Positions 1-5,409 of a DNA stretch of 6,097 bases are shown in pieces (position 1 is the first letter of the stretch; each line of letters begins with the position of its first letter). A program made the position numbers and the translations under genes. The notes beneath the pieces are model-generated. The model was not told the DNA's origin. It did no database searches and worked only from the letters and a program-made list of their open reading frames with translations. Source of the DNA: Firmicutes bacterium CAG:552 (GTDB lineage Bacteria; Bacillota; Clostridia; Christensenellales; Pumilibacteraceae); the NCBI GenBank assembly GCA_000435495.1, contig FR884032.1:9933-16029 (forward strand), in the 5' to 3' direction.

Positions 1-96
1 TTCGGCTGCCGCCATTTGTTCCTGCAGCTTTTTAGCCTGCTGCATCATCGCTTGCATGTTCATTCCACCGCCGAATCCTCCGCCATATTTTGCCAT
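1..96 (-). CDS. ybaB: YbaB/EbfC family nucleoid-associated protein, N-terminal part (cut by window edge)
   Basis: Reading leftward from an ATG at 96, 32 codons are open to the window edge. They start MAKYGGGFGGG and continue into MQQAKKLQEQM, the glycine-rich start and first amphipathic helix typical of YbaB/EbfC. Family members are about 100-residue dimers that bind DNA non-specifically and coat the nucleoid. A GGAGG site (103-107) lies 6 bases ahead of the ATG, which fixes the start. The gene follows dnaX on the same strand after a 102-base gap with no terminator, so it is probably co-transcribed. The dnaX-ybaB pair (usually followed by recR) is a very common order in Firmicutes, which supports both calls. 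The remaining two thirds of the protein are outside the window. Confidence 0.9.
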   Translation of the reverse strand, partial: MAKYGGGFGGGMNMQAMMQQAKKLQEQMAAAE

Positions 97-147
97 AATA
101 TACCTCCGAAATATTGTTATTTAGTTTTACTCGTTATCGTATCGCAT

Positions 148-159
148 CGCAGCGCTGCG
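148..159. repeat. 12-bp perfect palindrome between dnaX and ybaB
   Basis: CGCAGCGCTGCG equals its own reverse complement. It is nested within a wider pair of arms, CGCATC (143-148) and GATGCG (176-181). No T-run follows on the minus strand, so it is not an intrinsic terminator. It could be an RNA fold in the dnaX-ybaB intercistronic leader or a protein site. Its function cannot be told from the sequence. Confidence 0.3.
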
Positions 160-198
160 TTTGTATTGCCATTATGATGCGAAAAAACCATAACGTTA

Positions 199-1680
199 TT
201 ACTTATTCGTTACGTTTACCTTGACGCCTTTGCCGACCTTGGATTTTAGAGACTCTAAAATCGCATCTTTGTCTATCGCACTTTTTTTGTCCACTCTTAT
301 CTCGTAGGTTATTCCGTTAAAAGCAAACGCCCGACTTAAAGCGTTCATCATGTCGTCCTCGCAAAAGTCCAAATAATCGTCTTCGCACCAAATTATAAAC
401 GCTCCGTTTTTTACCTCGTAATCCCGATGATTGCCAACAAGAGTCTGTAGTCGCATGGACTCGCTCGTCCTAAAATAAGAAATGACTTTGCCCCAAACCA
501 TCTTTGCGTCCATCGTACATTCTTTTTTCTCCGCCGTCTGTTCTCTTACCGGCGAAAAACCGTTTCGCTCCAGTCTCGACACCCGTTCTTCGAGGGCGGC
601 AACATCGGTAACCGCCAGAGTACAACATCTGATACACGCCGTTTCGAGCACAATTCTCGGGCTTGTCGAGTACCTGAGTTCGGCGTCTACCGAGCCGAAA
701 ACGTTGATTACCGTAGAAAGGAAGTTTATCGTATTTCGTTCGGCATCTTCTTTAAGGGCGGCAACGTTTTCTTCGCTGTCCGTTATGAGCGAGGGCGCAG
801 TCTTCATTACGAGCAAATCCCTTGCGTACAAGGTAATTTCTTTGGCGATGAGTCCCATGCTTTTGCCGGAAGAAGCCAGCGAATCGACAGCCTGCAAACA
901 TTCGCCCATCGAAGCCGACGACAAGGCGGAAAACAGCGCGCGTATTCTCTTTTTTTCTATGCCGCCGGTAGCGGCAAGCACGTCCGCATACGTAAGTTTT
1001 CCCTGCGAAAGCGACATGCAAGTTTCTGCAAGCGACAGAGCGTCTCGCACCGAGCCTTCGGCTGCGGCGGCGATATAATTTACGGCGCTTCTTTCGTAAG
1101 CTTTTCCCTCACTGTCATATATGCTTGCAACCCTGTCCGCTATTTCGCTGGTAGAAACCAGTCGAAAATCGAATCGCATACATCTCGACAAAATCGTAGC
1201 GGGAAGCTTGTGCGCCTCTGTAGTTGCCAAAATAAACACGGCGTGCGCAGGCGGTTCCTCCAACGTCTTTAATAACGCATTAAACGCACTTCCCGTAAGC
1301 ATGTGTACTTCGTCTATAATGTAAACCTTATACTTACCTATTACGGGCGGGTAAGAAACGTTATCTCTTATCGCCCTTGCGTCATCTACGCCGTTATTGG
1401 ATGCGGCGTCTATTTCTATAATATCCATATTGGGAGAGGAAAGTTCAGTGCAACATCTGCATTTTTCGCACGGACTGCCGTTTTCGGGGTTTAGGCAGTT
1501 TATAGCCTTGGCGAAAATGCGGGCGCAAGTGGTTTTGCCCACGCCTCGGCTCCCGGTAAAAAGATAGGCGTGTCCTATTCTTCCGGTCTTTATTTGATTG
1601 GCGAGCGTTTTGGTAACCGCCTCTTGCCCTATAACCGATTCGAAAGAATTCGGTCTGAATTTTCTGTACAAAGACGCCAT
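199..1680 (-). CDS. dnaX: DNA polymerase III subunit gamma/tau (clamp-loader ATPase)
   Basis: This is the AAA+ clamp-loader subunit that, with delta and delta-prime, opens the beta clamp and places it on primed DNA. The 493 residues start with MASLYRKFRP, a hallmark DnaX opening. The Walker A motif GSRGVGKT is at 43-50. The zinc module cysteines are at 62, 71, 74 and 77, with an extra Cys at 76. Walker B IIDEVH is at 121-126, the sensor-1 region ATTEAHKLP at 152-160, the arginine-finger SRC at 165-167, and sensor-2 VRDAL at 211-215. The collar domain covers about 245-360. A short tau-like C-terminal domain follows (about 390-493), as in Firmicutes, where one product of roughly 500-560 residues is usual; this one is on the short side. 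A GGAGG site (1689-1693) is 8 bases ahead of the ATG. The permease ends 48 bases upstream and no promoter is evident in that gap, so read-through from it is plausible. An A-AAA-AAG heptamer in the correct frame occurs at codons 242-244 (noted separately). Confidence 0.97.
   Translation of the reverse strand: MASLYRKFRPNSFESVIGQEAVTKTLANQIKTGRIGHAYLFTGSRGVGKTTCARIFAKAINCLNPENGSPCEKCRCCTELSSPNMDIIEIDAASNNGVDDARAIRDNVSYPPVIGKYKVYIIDEVHMLTGSAFNALLKTLEEPPAHAVFILATTEAHKLPATILSRCMRFDFRLVSTSEIADRVASIYDSEGKAYERSAVNYIAAAAEGSVRDALSLAETCMSLSQGKLTYADVLAATGGIEKKRIRALFSALSSASMGECLQAVDSLASSGKSMGLIAKEITLYARDLLVMKTAPSLITDSEENVAALKEDAERNTINFLSTVINVFGSVDAELRYSTSPRIVLETACIRCCTLAVTDVAALEERVSRLERNGFSPVREQTAEKKECTMDAKMVWGKVISYFRTSESMRLQTLVGNHRDYEVKNGAFIIWCEDDYLDFCEDDMMNALSRAFAFNGITYEIRVDKKSAIDKDAILESLKSKVGKGVKVNVTNK
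949..955 (-). other. Possible -1 frameshift heptamer A-AAA-AAG inside dnaX
   Basis: On the coding strand, codons 242-244 read GAA AAA AAG, so the heptamer A AAA AAG sits exactly in the X XXY YYZ register used by the well-known Escherichia coli dnaX slip site. A -1 slip would add 65 residues and stop at 754-752, giving about 309 residues that lack the collar and tau domains. In E. coli the slip is near codon 430, after the collar, so this position is unusual. No clear Shine-Dalgarno-like stimulator lies upstream and no strong hairpin downstream, so chance occurrence is quite possible. Confidence 0.25.
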
Positions 1681-1706
1681 TAGTTTGTCCTCCGAGTCTC
1701 TTTTGT

Positions 1707-1720
1707 CAAAATCGATTTTG
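1707..1720. repeat. 14-bp perfect palindrome in the permease-dnaX gap
   Basis: CAAAATCGATTTTG equals its reverse complement and lies between the permease stop (1729-1731) and the dnaX ribosome binding site (1689-1693). As RNA it could form only a 5-bp stem, so it is not a terminator. A DNA-binding site or chance are the alternatives. Confidence 0.3.
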
Positions 1721-1728
1721 TAGCTTCT

Positions 1729-2607
1729 TTAAAACAACGAACTTATAAGCGTTACCGCTTCGCCCAACACTATAGACAGCCCTATCAAAAGCGACAATAC
1801 GACTACCGTGTTTTTGGGCGGATTTTCCTTTATAAGAACCGCCGTACCTATACCCGCCGAAACGCACAATCCCGACAATGCGGCGCCTAACGAAAGAGAA
1901 CCTATAGCATACATACGTGCGATAACGACCGATGCCGCACACGACGGTATAAGTCCCACGATTGCCGCAAATATCGGTTGCAGATATTTTACCGAATCGA
2001 GAAAGTTTTCCAAACTTTGTTCGCCGACATAATATATTACGACGTTAAGTACGGCATTTACAGCCAGTATATACAAAAATGCCTCTAAGGTATGAATAAG
2101 CGAATGAATTATAAGTTGTTTTGCGCCGTGTTTATGGTCCTTCTCTTTTTCTTCTTTACCTACGGTGTGATGATGACAGCCTTCGACGCACACGTTTTCG
2201 TCTACCGTTACGGTAACCTTCCTTCCGCAAAAAGCGTTTACTGCGTATCCGACGACTATGGCAAACGCAAACTTTATGCCTATCAGCGGTAGCAATTTGT
2301 CCCAAGACGAATAGTCGGATATCAAAACGGCAATTGCCTCGTCCGAAGTGGAAATGTATACCGACAGCAACGTTCCCATCGCAATGGCGCCCCTTGTGTA
2401 CAACTTGGTCGCTACTACCGAAAAACCGCACTGCGGAATGATGCCTACCGCCGAGCCAATCAGCGGACTGAGCTTACCCCGCAGCATGGAGGATGACATC
2501 TTTGACGAAGTTTTATGCTCCAAAATTTCTATAAGCACATATACTCCCGCCAAAAACGGCAGCAGCTTAAGAGAATCTATAAGTGCGTCTAAAAGTGCCT
2601 CTTCCAC
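1729..2607 (-). CDS. Putative heavy-metal/manganese efflux permease (ArsP_2/DUF2899-like)
   Basis: This is an integral membrane protein of about 8-10 hydrophobic segments. It resembles the family annotated as putative manganese transporter or arsenic efflux protein (Pfam ArsP_2, recognised from memory). The opening helix contains LKLLPFL followed by an IEILEH motif. Two homologous halves are visible (about 46-96 and 209-259). Each has a G-[IL]-I-P-x-C motif (Cys60 and Cys223) followed by SVV, a tyrosine and a run of small residues. Between the halves is a charged cytoplasm-type loop (about 140-161) with CxxxCHHH and DHKH, a likely metal-binding segment. Start choice: an ATG at 2640 would extend the frame by 11 codons to 303 residues, but a strong promoter puts the transcript start near 2636, inside those codons. 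The GTG at 2607 has GAGG (2616-2619) 8 bases ahead and gives 292 residues. The exported ion is not determined by sequence. dnaX follows 48 bases downstream. Confidence 0.82.
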   Translation of the reverse strand: MEEALLDALIDSLKLLPFLAGVYVLIEILEHKTSSKMSSSMLRGKLSPLIGSAVGIIPQCGFSVVATKLYTRGAIAMGTLLSVYISTSDEAIAVLISDYSSWDKLLPLIGIKFAFAIVVGYAVNAFCGRKVTVTVDENVCVEGCHHHTVGKEEKEKDHKHGAKQLIIHSLIHTLEAFLYILAVNAVLNVVIYYVGEQSLENFLDSVKYLQPIFAAIVGLIPSCAASVVIARMYAIGSLSLGAALSGLCVSAGIGTAVLIKENPPKNTVVVLSLLIGLSIVLGEAVTLISSLF

Positions 2608-2642
2608 AAATAAAACCTCGTCTGCAAAATGTAAGCTCATAT

Positions 2643-2671
2643 ATTATAACATATTCGTTGCCCGAAATCAA
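2643..2671 (-). promoter_or_regulatory. Sigma-A-type promoter of the permease gene
   Basis: Reading leftward, TTGATT (2671-2666) is separated by exactly 17 bases from TATAAT (2648-2643). The -10 box is preceded by TGT, an extended -10. The expected transcript start is near 2636, downstream of the ATG at 2640, which is why the GTG at 2607 is preferred as the translation start. Confidence 0.75.
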
Positions 2672-2685
2672 TAGCAAGTCGGGCA
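2659..2685. promoter_or_regulatory. Inverted repeat over the permease -35 box, candidate operator
   Basis: TGCCCGA (2659-2665) and TCGGGCA (2679-2685) are perfect 7-bp arms with 13 bases between, so their centres are 20 bp apart, about two helical turns. The element covers the -35 hexamer (2666-2671) of the leftward promoter, the position expected for a repressor site. The T-rich stretch after it (2686-2690) makes a rightward terminator the alternative, but no rightward gene lies upstream in the window. Confidence 0.45.
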
Positions 2686-2697
2686 TTTTTAGCAAGT
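2672..2697 (+). repeat. Direct repeat TAGCAAGT x2
   Basis: TAGCAAGT occurs at 2672-2679 and again at 2690-2697, an 18-base period, partly inside and partly beside the inverted repeat in the divergent control region. It could be part of the same operator. Eight bases twice is weak evidence on its own. Confidence 0.3.
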
Positions 2698-2744
2698 TAA
2701 ATATGTTTATTGCCGCAAAATTTTAGATAAAATCGTCAAAAGTC

Positions 2745-2773
2745 TTTACTAAGTCAAAAAGTTATGGTATACT
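2745..2773 (+). promoter_or_regulatory. Promoter of the HD hydrolase gene
   Basis: TTTACT (2745-2750), a 17-base spacer, then TATACT (2768-2773) preceded by TGG (extended -10). The predicted start near 2780 leaves a leader of about 40 bases with GGGAGG (2807-2812) 7 bases before the ATG at 2820. Confidence 0.7.
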
Positions 2774-2819
2774 AAGCGTGTAGCTCGATATAAGTTTATC
2801 GTCTCCGGGAGGTCTACAT

Positions 2820-3362
2820 ATGCTGTTACACAAAGCCATAGAGTACGCAGCGATACAACATCGCAATCAATATCGAAAAGGTACCGACACGCCGTACATA
2901 GTTCATCCGATGGAAGTTTTGCAGATACTCGCAGCCAACGATTGCAACGAAAACGTGCAGATTGCCGGAGTGCTTCACGATACCGTAGAGGATACCGACT
3001 CGACTATCGAGGATATCGAAATGCTCTTCGGGCACGATGTTGCCGAACTTGTCGCAAGCGACACGGAGGACAAGTCCTTGCCTTGGTTAGAACGCAAAGA
3101 ACAGGCTTTGGCTAAAGTCAAAGACGAAAGCACGGAAGCAAAACAACTATTATGCGCAGACAAACTCGCCAACATAAAAAGCGTATATTATGACAAACGC
3201 ATCGTGGGCGACAACGTCTGGTCACGTTTTAAGGGCAGTCCGAGTCAGACGGAATGGTACTACAAAGCCGTACTGACTGCGCTGAAAGAACTCGGCGAAA
3301 CAAAAATGTACAAAGAACTTGTCTATTACGTTTCTTTGGTTTTCCCGGCTGCCGAAGATTAA
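2820..3362 (+). CDS. Stand-alone HD-domain (p)ppGpp hydrolase-like protein (Mesh1/RelA-SpoT hydrolase type)
   Basis: The 180 residues match only the hydrolase half of RelA/SpoT enzymes, which removes the 3'-pyrophosphate from (p)ppGpp using a metal held by an HD site. Visible motifs are RKGTDTPYIVHP (19-30) with metal ligand His29, HD at 53-54 inside LHDTVEDT (52-59) with the catalytic Glu57-Asp58 pair, and ADKLANI (113-119) supplying the last ligand Asp114. There is no synthetase, TGS or ACT domain. The length is that of small alarmone hydrolases such as Mesh1 (about 180 residues), so it looks complete rather than truncated. All expected metal and catalytic residues are present. It has its own promoter and a strong GGGAGG site, and is divergent from the permease. 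The substrate could be ppGpp or another nucleotide such as NADPH, as reported for animal Mesh1; the sequence does not decide. Likely cytoplasmic. Confidence 0.88.
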   Translation: MLLHKAIEYAAIQHRNQYRKGTDTPYIVHPMEVLQILAANDCNENVQIAGVLHDTVEDTDSTIEDIEMLFGHDVAELVASDTEDKSLPWLERKEQALAKVKDESTEAKQLLCADKLANIKSVYYDKRIVGDNVWSRFKGSPSQTEWYYKAVLTALKELGETKMYKELVYYVSLVFPAAED

Positions 3363-3438
3363 GGCGTAAGAAAAAATCTTGTCGCTGCTGTTTAATCGAC
3401 ACCTCTACGACAGTAAATATATAAAACTTTTTAAATAT

Positions 3439-3480
3439 ATAATCCCTACGGCGCAACATACCGAAGGGATTATTTAGTTT
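3439..3480 (+). terminator. Probable terminator of the HD hydrolase gene
   Basis: ATAATCCCT (3439-3447) pairs with AGGGATTAT (3465-3473). After one A-A mismatch, CGG (3449-3451) pairs with CCG (3461-3463) around a 9-base loop. The tract after it, TTAGTTTGT, is only moderately T-rich, so termination may be incomplete. It lies about 77 bases after the stop codon. Confidence 0.55.
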
Positions 3481-3677
3481 GTCGAACAACTTTAGTTTTT
3501 AATTGCCAAAGCATTAGCACCGGACCTTTCAAATTCGATGATTTTAACCAGAACCGGTTTGCGTTTGCCCGCAAACGTCAAGCACTCGCCTGATTTTGGA
3601 GGCTGTAATTTTTCTTTTGCGGTGAGCGCTATACGTAGATTGCGTGCCGACGGACGTAAAAACGCATATACATATAC
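3474..3677. other. Gene-poor stretch between two terminators; possible decayed coding remnant on the minus strand
   Basis: No gene with a credible start is seen here. On the minus strand a frame open from about 3737 to 3492 has protein-like composition in its last 50 codons (for example LTAKEKLQPPKSGECLTF and KRKPVLVKIIEFE). It has no ATG with a ribosome binding site: the only starts are a TTG at 3728 and an ATG at 3692 inside the terminator hairpin. I do not recognise the family. A small hairpin, GTTTGCG (3557-3563) with CGCAAAC (3570-3576), lies in the middle. It may be a remnant of a lost gene, or non-coding. Confidence 0.3.
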
Positions 3678-3717
3678 AAAAAGCTCTTGCATATCGCTAA
3701 TTTGTAAGAGCTTTTTT
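3678..3717. terminator. Strong bidirectional intrinsic terminator
   Basis: AAAAAGCTCTTGC (3678-3690) pairs with GTAAGAGCTTTTT (3704-3716), 13 bp with one G-U pair and a 13-base loop. Rightward it ends in six T (3712-3717); leftward it ends in five T. It lies 65 bases after the stop of the leftward diguanylate cyclase and is most likely that gene's terminator. It also backs up termination from the hydrolase side. Confidence 0.8.
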
Positions 3718-3781
3718 GCGTAAAACAAACGGCATTGTCATATCCGCAGATTACGCCGACGTCACAACCGAATTATGCCTT

Positions 3782-4987
3782 TCAGCGGCTTAGCGGAGGA
3801 GGCGAAGCAGCAAAGTCAGCCCCCCCCCCGAAATTTACTTTCTTTTTCGCTTTAACCTTATAAAGCTCTTCGTCGGCTGCATTTATGAGGTCGGGAATGG
3901 TATAATATCCGTCCTCTTTGCATGCGTATCCCACGCTTATAGATAAATCGTATTTCCTGTCTTCTCGTTCGTTGTATTCTTCTAATCGGGCATGTATATT
4001 ATGCACGAGCGCTATAACTTCGTTTTCGTCGTCGGTAATACCCAACGCAGCAAACTCGTCGCCGCCGTATCTGGCAACCAAAAAGTTTTGCGGCGCATGT
4101 TTTTGCAAAACACCGGCGACCGTTTTCAGCGCACTATCTCCCTCGATATGCCCATACAAATCGTTGATACTTTTAAAATTATCTATATCCATCATCATGA
4201 AATAGAGTTTTTTACCTTCGTTTTCATCCTTTAAGCGCACATTAAGCGTCCGTTCAAGCGAGCTTCGGTTAGCAAGTCCAGTCAACGAATCTACGGTTAT
4301 TTTTCCATGCAACGTCTCGAGGTAAACAAGCAACAGCGCTATCGTTGCTCCACCGCATACGACCGGCATAACCGAATTAAGCAATACTTGCAATACAAAA
4401 AAGCCGCATACGATAATGGAATATAAAAACATTAAAACCAAAATTCGTCTGTACGAATAATATTTTTTGAGGGCGGACAACACCAACGATCTTATCGATA
4501 CATAGCAAAAATAGGCATACGGCAACCCTAACGCATAAAAATAATACTTACCTCTTACGTACTGCATGTCCGGCGTGATATAGTATGCGCCGTGATGAAT
4601 AAAAGAAGTTACTATATATATCGCCGAAATCGCAAGCGGCACAAACATAACAGCCATTGCTATCGGCTTTATTGGATTATTCCGAATCATAAAGGTCTCC
4701 GAATAGAGTCCCCAAATTACTATCGCCCCTATCAACGATAAAAAACACACGCCGTTAAAAAAATAAGCGGTGGTTTCGTTAGCCTTTATAACCCCTCCGC
4801 TCATAAGCGCCCACAACGAATCGAATATGCTGTGAACGGAAATCAAACAAACCATTATTCGCAAAAACGAACTTCGTTTGTTGCGTGTGCCGTAGCGTAT
4901 AATGCCGACGAAAATCACCGCCAAAACGATTAGGCATAAAACATTAACCCATACGTACAACATCGTACTTTGGTAATTATCCGGCAT
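3782..4987 (-). CDS. Membrane-anchored diguanylate cyclase (7 TM segments + GGDEF)
   Basis: Two GTP are condensed to c-di-GMP by the GGDEF domain. Residues 1-226 form about seven hydrophobic segments (near 9-31, 41-63, 76-96, 107-131, 150-172, 181-204, 206-226), a likely membrane sensor that I cannot assign to a named family. The GGDEF domain (about 229-386) begins with DSLTGLANR (233-241), then DIDNFKSIND (267-276) with metal ligand Asp267, YGHIEGD (278-284), the active site YGGDEF (307-312) and SISVGYA (349-355). It ends with the usual LYKVKAKKK (375-383). The product-inhibition site RxxD expected at 299-302 is PQNF, so feedback by c-di-GMP is probably lost. No EAL domain is present. After residue 386 comes an unusual tail, GGGADFAASPPPLSR, encoded from a run of ten G. 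AGGAGG (4992-4997) precedes the ATG by 4 bases. The gene is single, with its own promoter and terminator. Confidence 0.9.
   Translation of the reverse strand: MPDNYQSTMLYVWVNVLCLIVLAVIFVGIIRYGTRNKRSSFLRIMVCLISVHSIFDSLWALMSGGVIKANETTAYFFNGVCFLSLIGAIVIWGLYSETFMIRNNPIKPIAMAVMFVPLAISAIYIVTSFIHHGAYYITPDMQYVRGKYYFYALGLPYAYFCYVSIRSLVLSALKKYYSYRRILVLMFLYSIIVCGFFVLQVLLNSVMPVVCGGATIALLLVYLETLHGKITVDSLTGLANRSSLERTLNVRLKDENEGKKLYFMMMDIDNFKSINDLYGHIEGDSALKTVAGVLQKHAPQNFLVARYGGDEFAALGITDDENEVIALVHNIHARLEEYNEREDRKYDLSISVGYACKEDGYYTIPDLINAADEELYKVKAKKKVNFGGGADFAASPPPLSR
3820..3829. repeat. Homopolymer of ten C (ten G on the coding strand) at the 3' end of the cyclase gene
   Basis: Ten consecutive C on the plus strand encode Gly-Gly-Gly plus the first base of Ala in the cyclase tail. 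With one G fewer the tail would read GGGLTLLLRLLR and stop; with one more it would stop after four Gly. All three versions leave the GGDEF domain intact. Such tracts slip during replication and are also prone to sequencing error. Confidence 0.9.
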
Positions 4988-5033
4988 ATAACCTCCTCTA
5001 TCGTCACTGAATTTGCTTACGGCGTATATATAA

Positions 5034-5063
5034 AGTATAATACTGTATAACGTTATTTGTCAA
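5034..5063 (-). promoter_or_regulatory. Promoter of the diguanylate cyclase gene
   Basis: Reading leftward, a perfect TTGACA (5063-5058), an 18-base spacer, then TATACT (5039-5034). The transcript start is expected near 5027, about 40 bases before the ATG at 4987. The spacer contains the palindrome ATAACGTTAT (5047-5056), a possible operator. Confidence 0.75.
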
Positions 5064-5239
5064 CAAAATAACATATTTTTGAGTTAACTACAGTGATTAA
5101 AGCATTTTTTTATGCCCGGTCAATTTATTTACATGCAAAAGCCGCATCGTCGGTTAAGACTGTGCGTACTGTATAATGTTAGATACTTTTGGGGAATTTC
5201 AGGAATATTAAATCAAAATAGCATAAACAGCGAGTTCGT
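5064..5239. other. Gene-poor stretch ahead of an orphan terminator
   Basis: No coding region with a ribosome binding site is seen. The longest rightward frame starts at 5112 without a Shine-Dalgarno sequence and runs straight through the terminator hairpin, so it is not a gene. A perfect TATAAT (5172-5177) is present but has no matching -35 at 16-18 bases. If it is active, it would start a transcript of about 90-95 bases ending at 5276. Evidence for a small RNA is thin. Confidence 0.25.
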
Positions 5240-5276
5240 AAAAAGGCGACCGAGAATTTCTCGGCCGCCTTTTTTT
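5240..5276 (+). terminator. Strong intrinsic terminator (rightward)
   Basis: AAAAAGGCG (5240-5248) and CCGAGA (5250-5255) pair with TCTCGG (5259-5264) and CGCCTTTTT (5266-5274), with a single A-C mismatch and a 3-base loop. Seven T follow on the plus strand (5270-5276). The A-run on the left gives some leftward activity too. No gene that it would terminate is visible in the window. It insulates the recombinase from upstream transcription. Confidence 0.8.
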
Positions 5277-5409
5277 GTGCTTTATGTATGGTTTGTTTTT
5301 CTTTTAAAAAGATTCAATCACCCGTTAATTAGTTGTTTGAGGTTTTGAAGCAAAAAATATTTGTTTACGGTACAATATAGTCGTTCAATAAAATTCGGAG
5401 GAAATCATT

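Noticed and set aside
190..200. ATAACGTTATT occurs at the dnaX end and again at 5047-5057
   Set aside because: A few shared 11-mers are expected by chance in 6 kb. Only the promoter copy sits in a meaningful place.
282..288. Seven-A run in dnaX codons 465-467 as a second frameshift site
   Set aside because: The register is C AAA AAA AGT, which does not fit X XXY YYZ, and slipping there would change only the last few residues.
482..1078. Long plus-strand open frame of 198 codons opposite dnaX
   Set aside because: It lies wholly antisense to the well-supported dnaX gene, has no ribosome binding site and has low-complexity Ser/Ala composition typical of a shadow frame.
1681..1728. TTGACA on the minus strand just before dnaX as a dnaX promoter
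   Set aside because: No -10 hexamer occurs at a workable distance before the coding start.
3538..3723. Plus-strand 61-codon frame
   Set aside because: It has no ribosome binding site, no recognisable motif, and its end lies in the bidirectional terminator.
4988..5033. c-di-GMP riboswitch in the cyclase leader
   Set aside because: The leader is only about 40 bases and shows none of the conserved GEMM elements.
5112..5348. Plus-strand 78-codon frame upstream of the recombinase
   Set aside because: It has no Shine-Dalgarno sequence and runs through a strong terminator hairpin.
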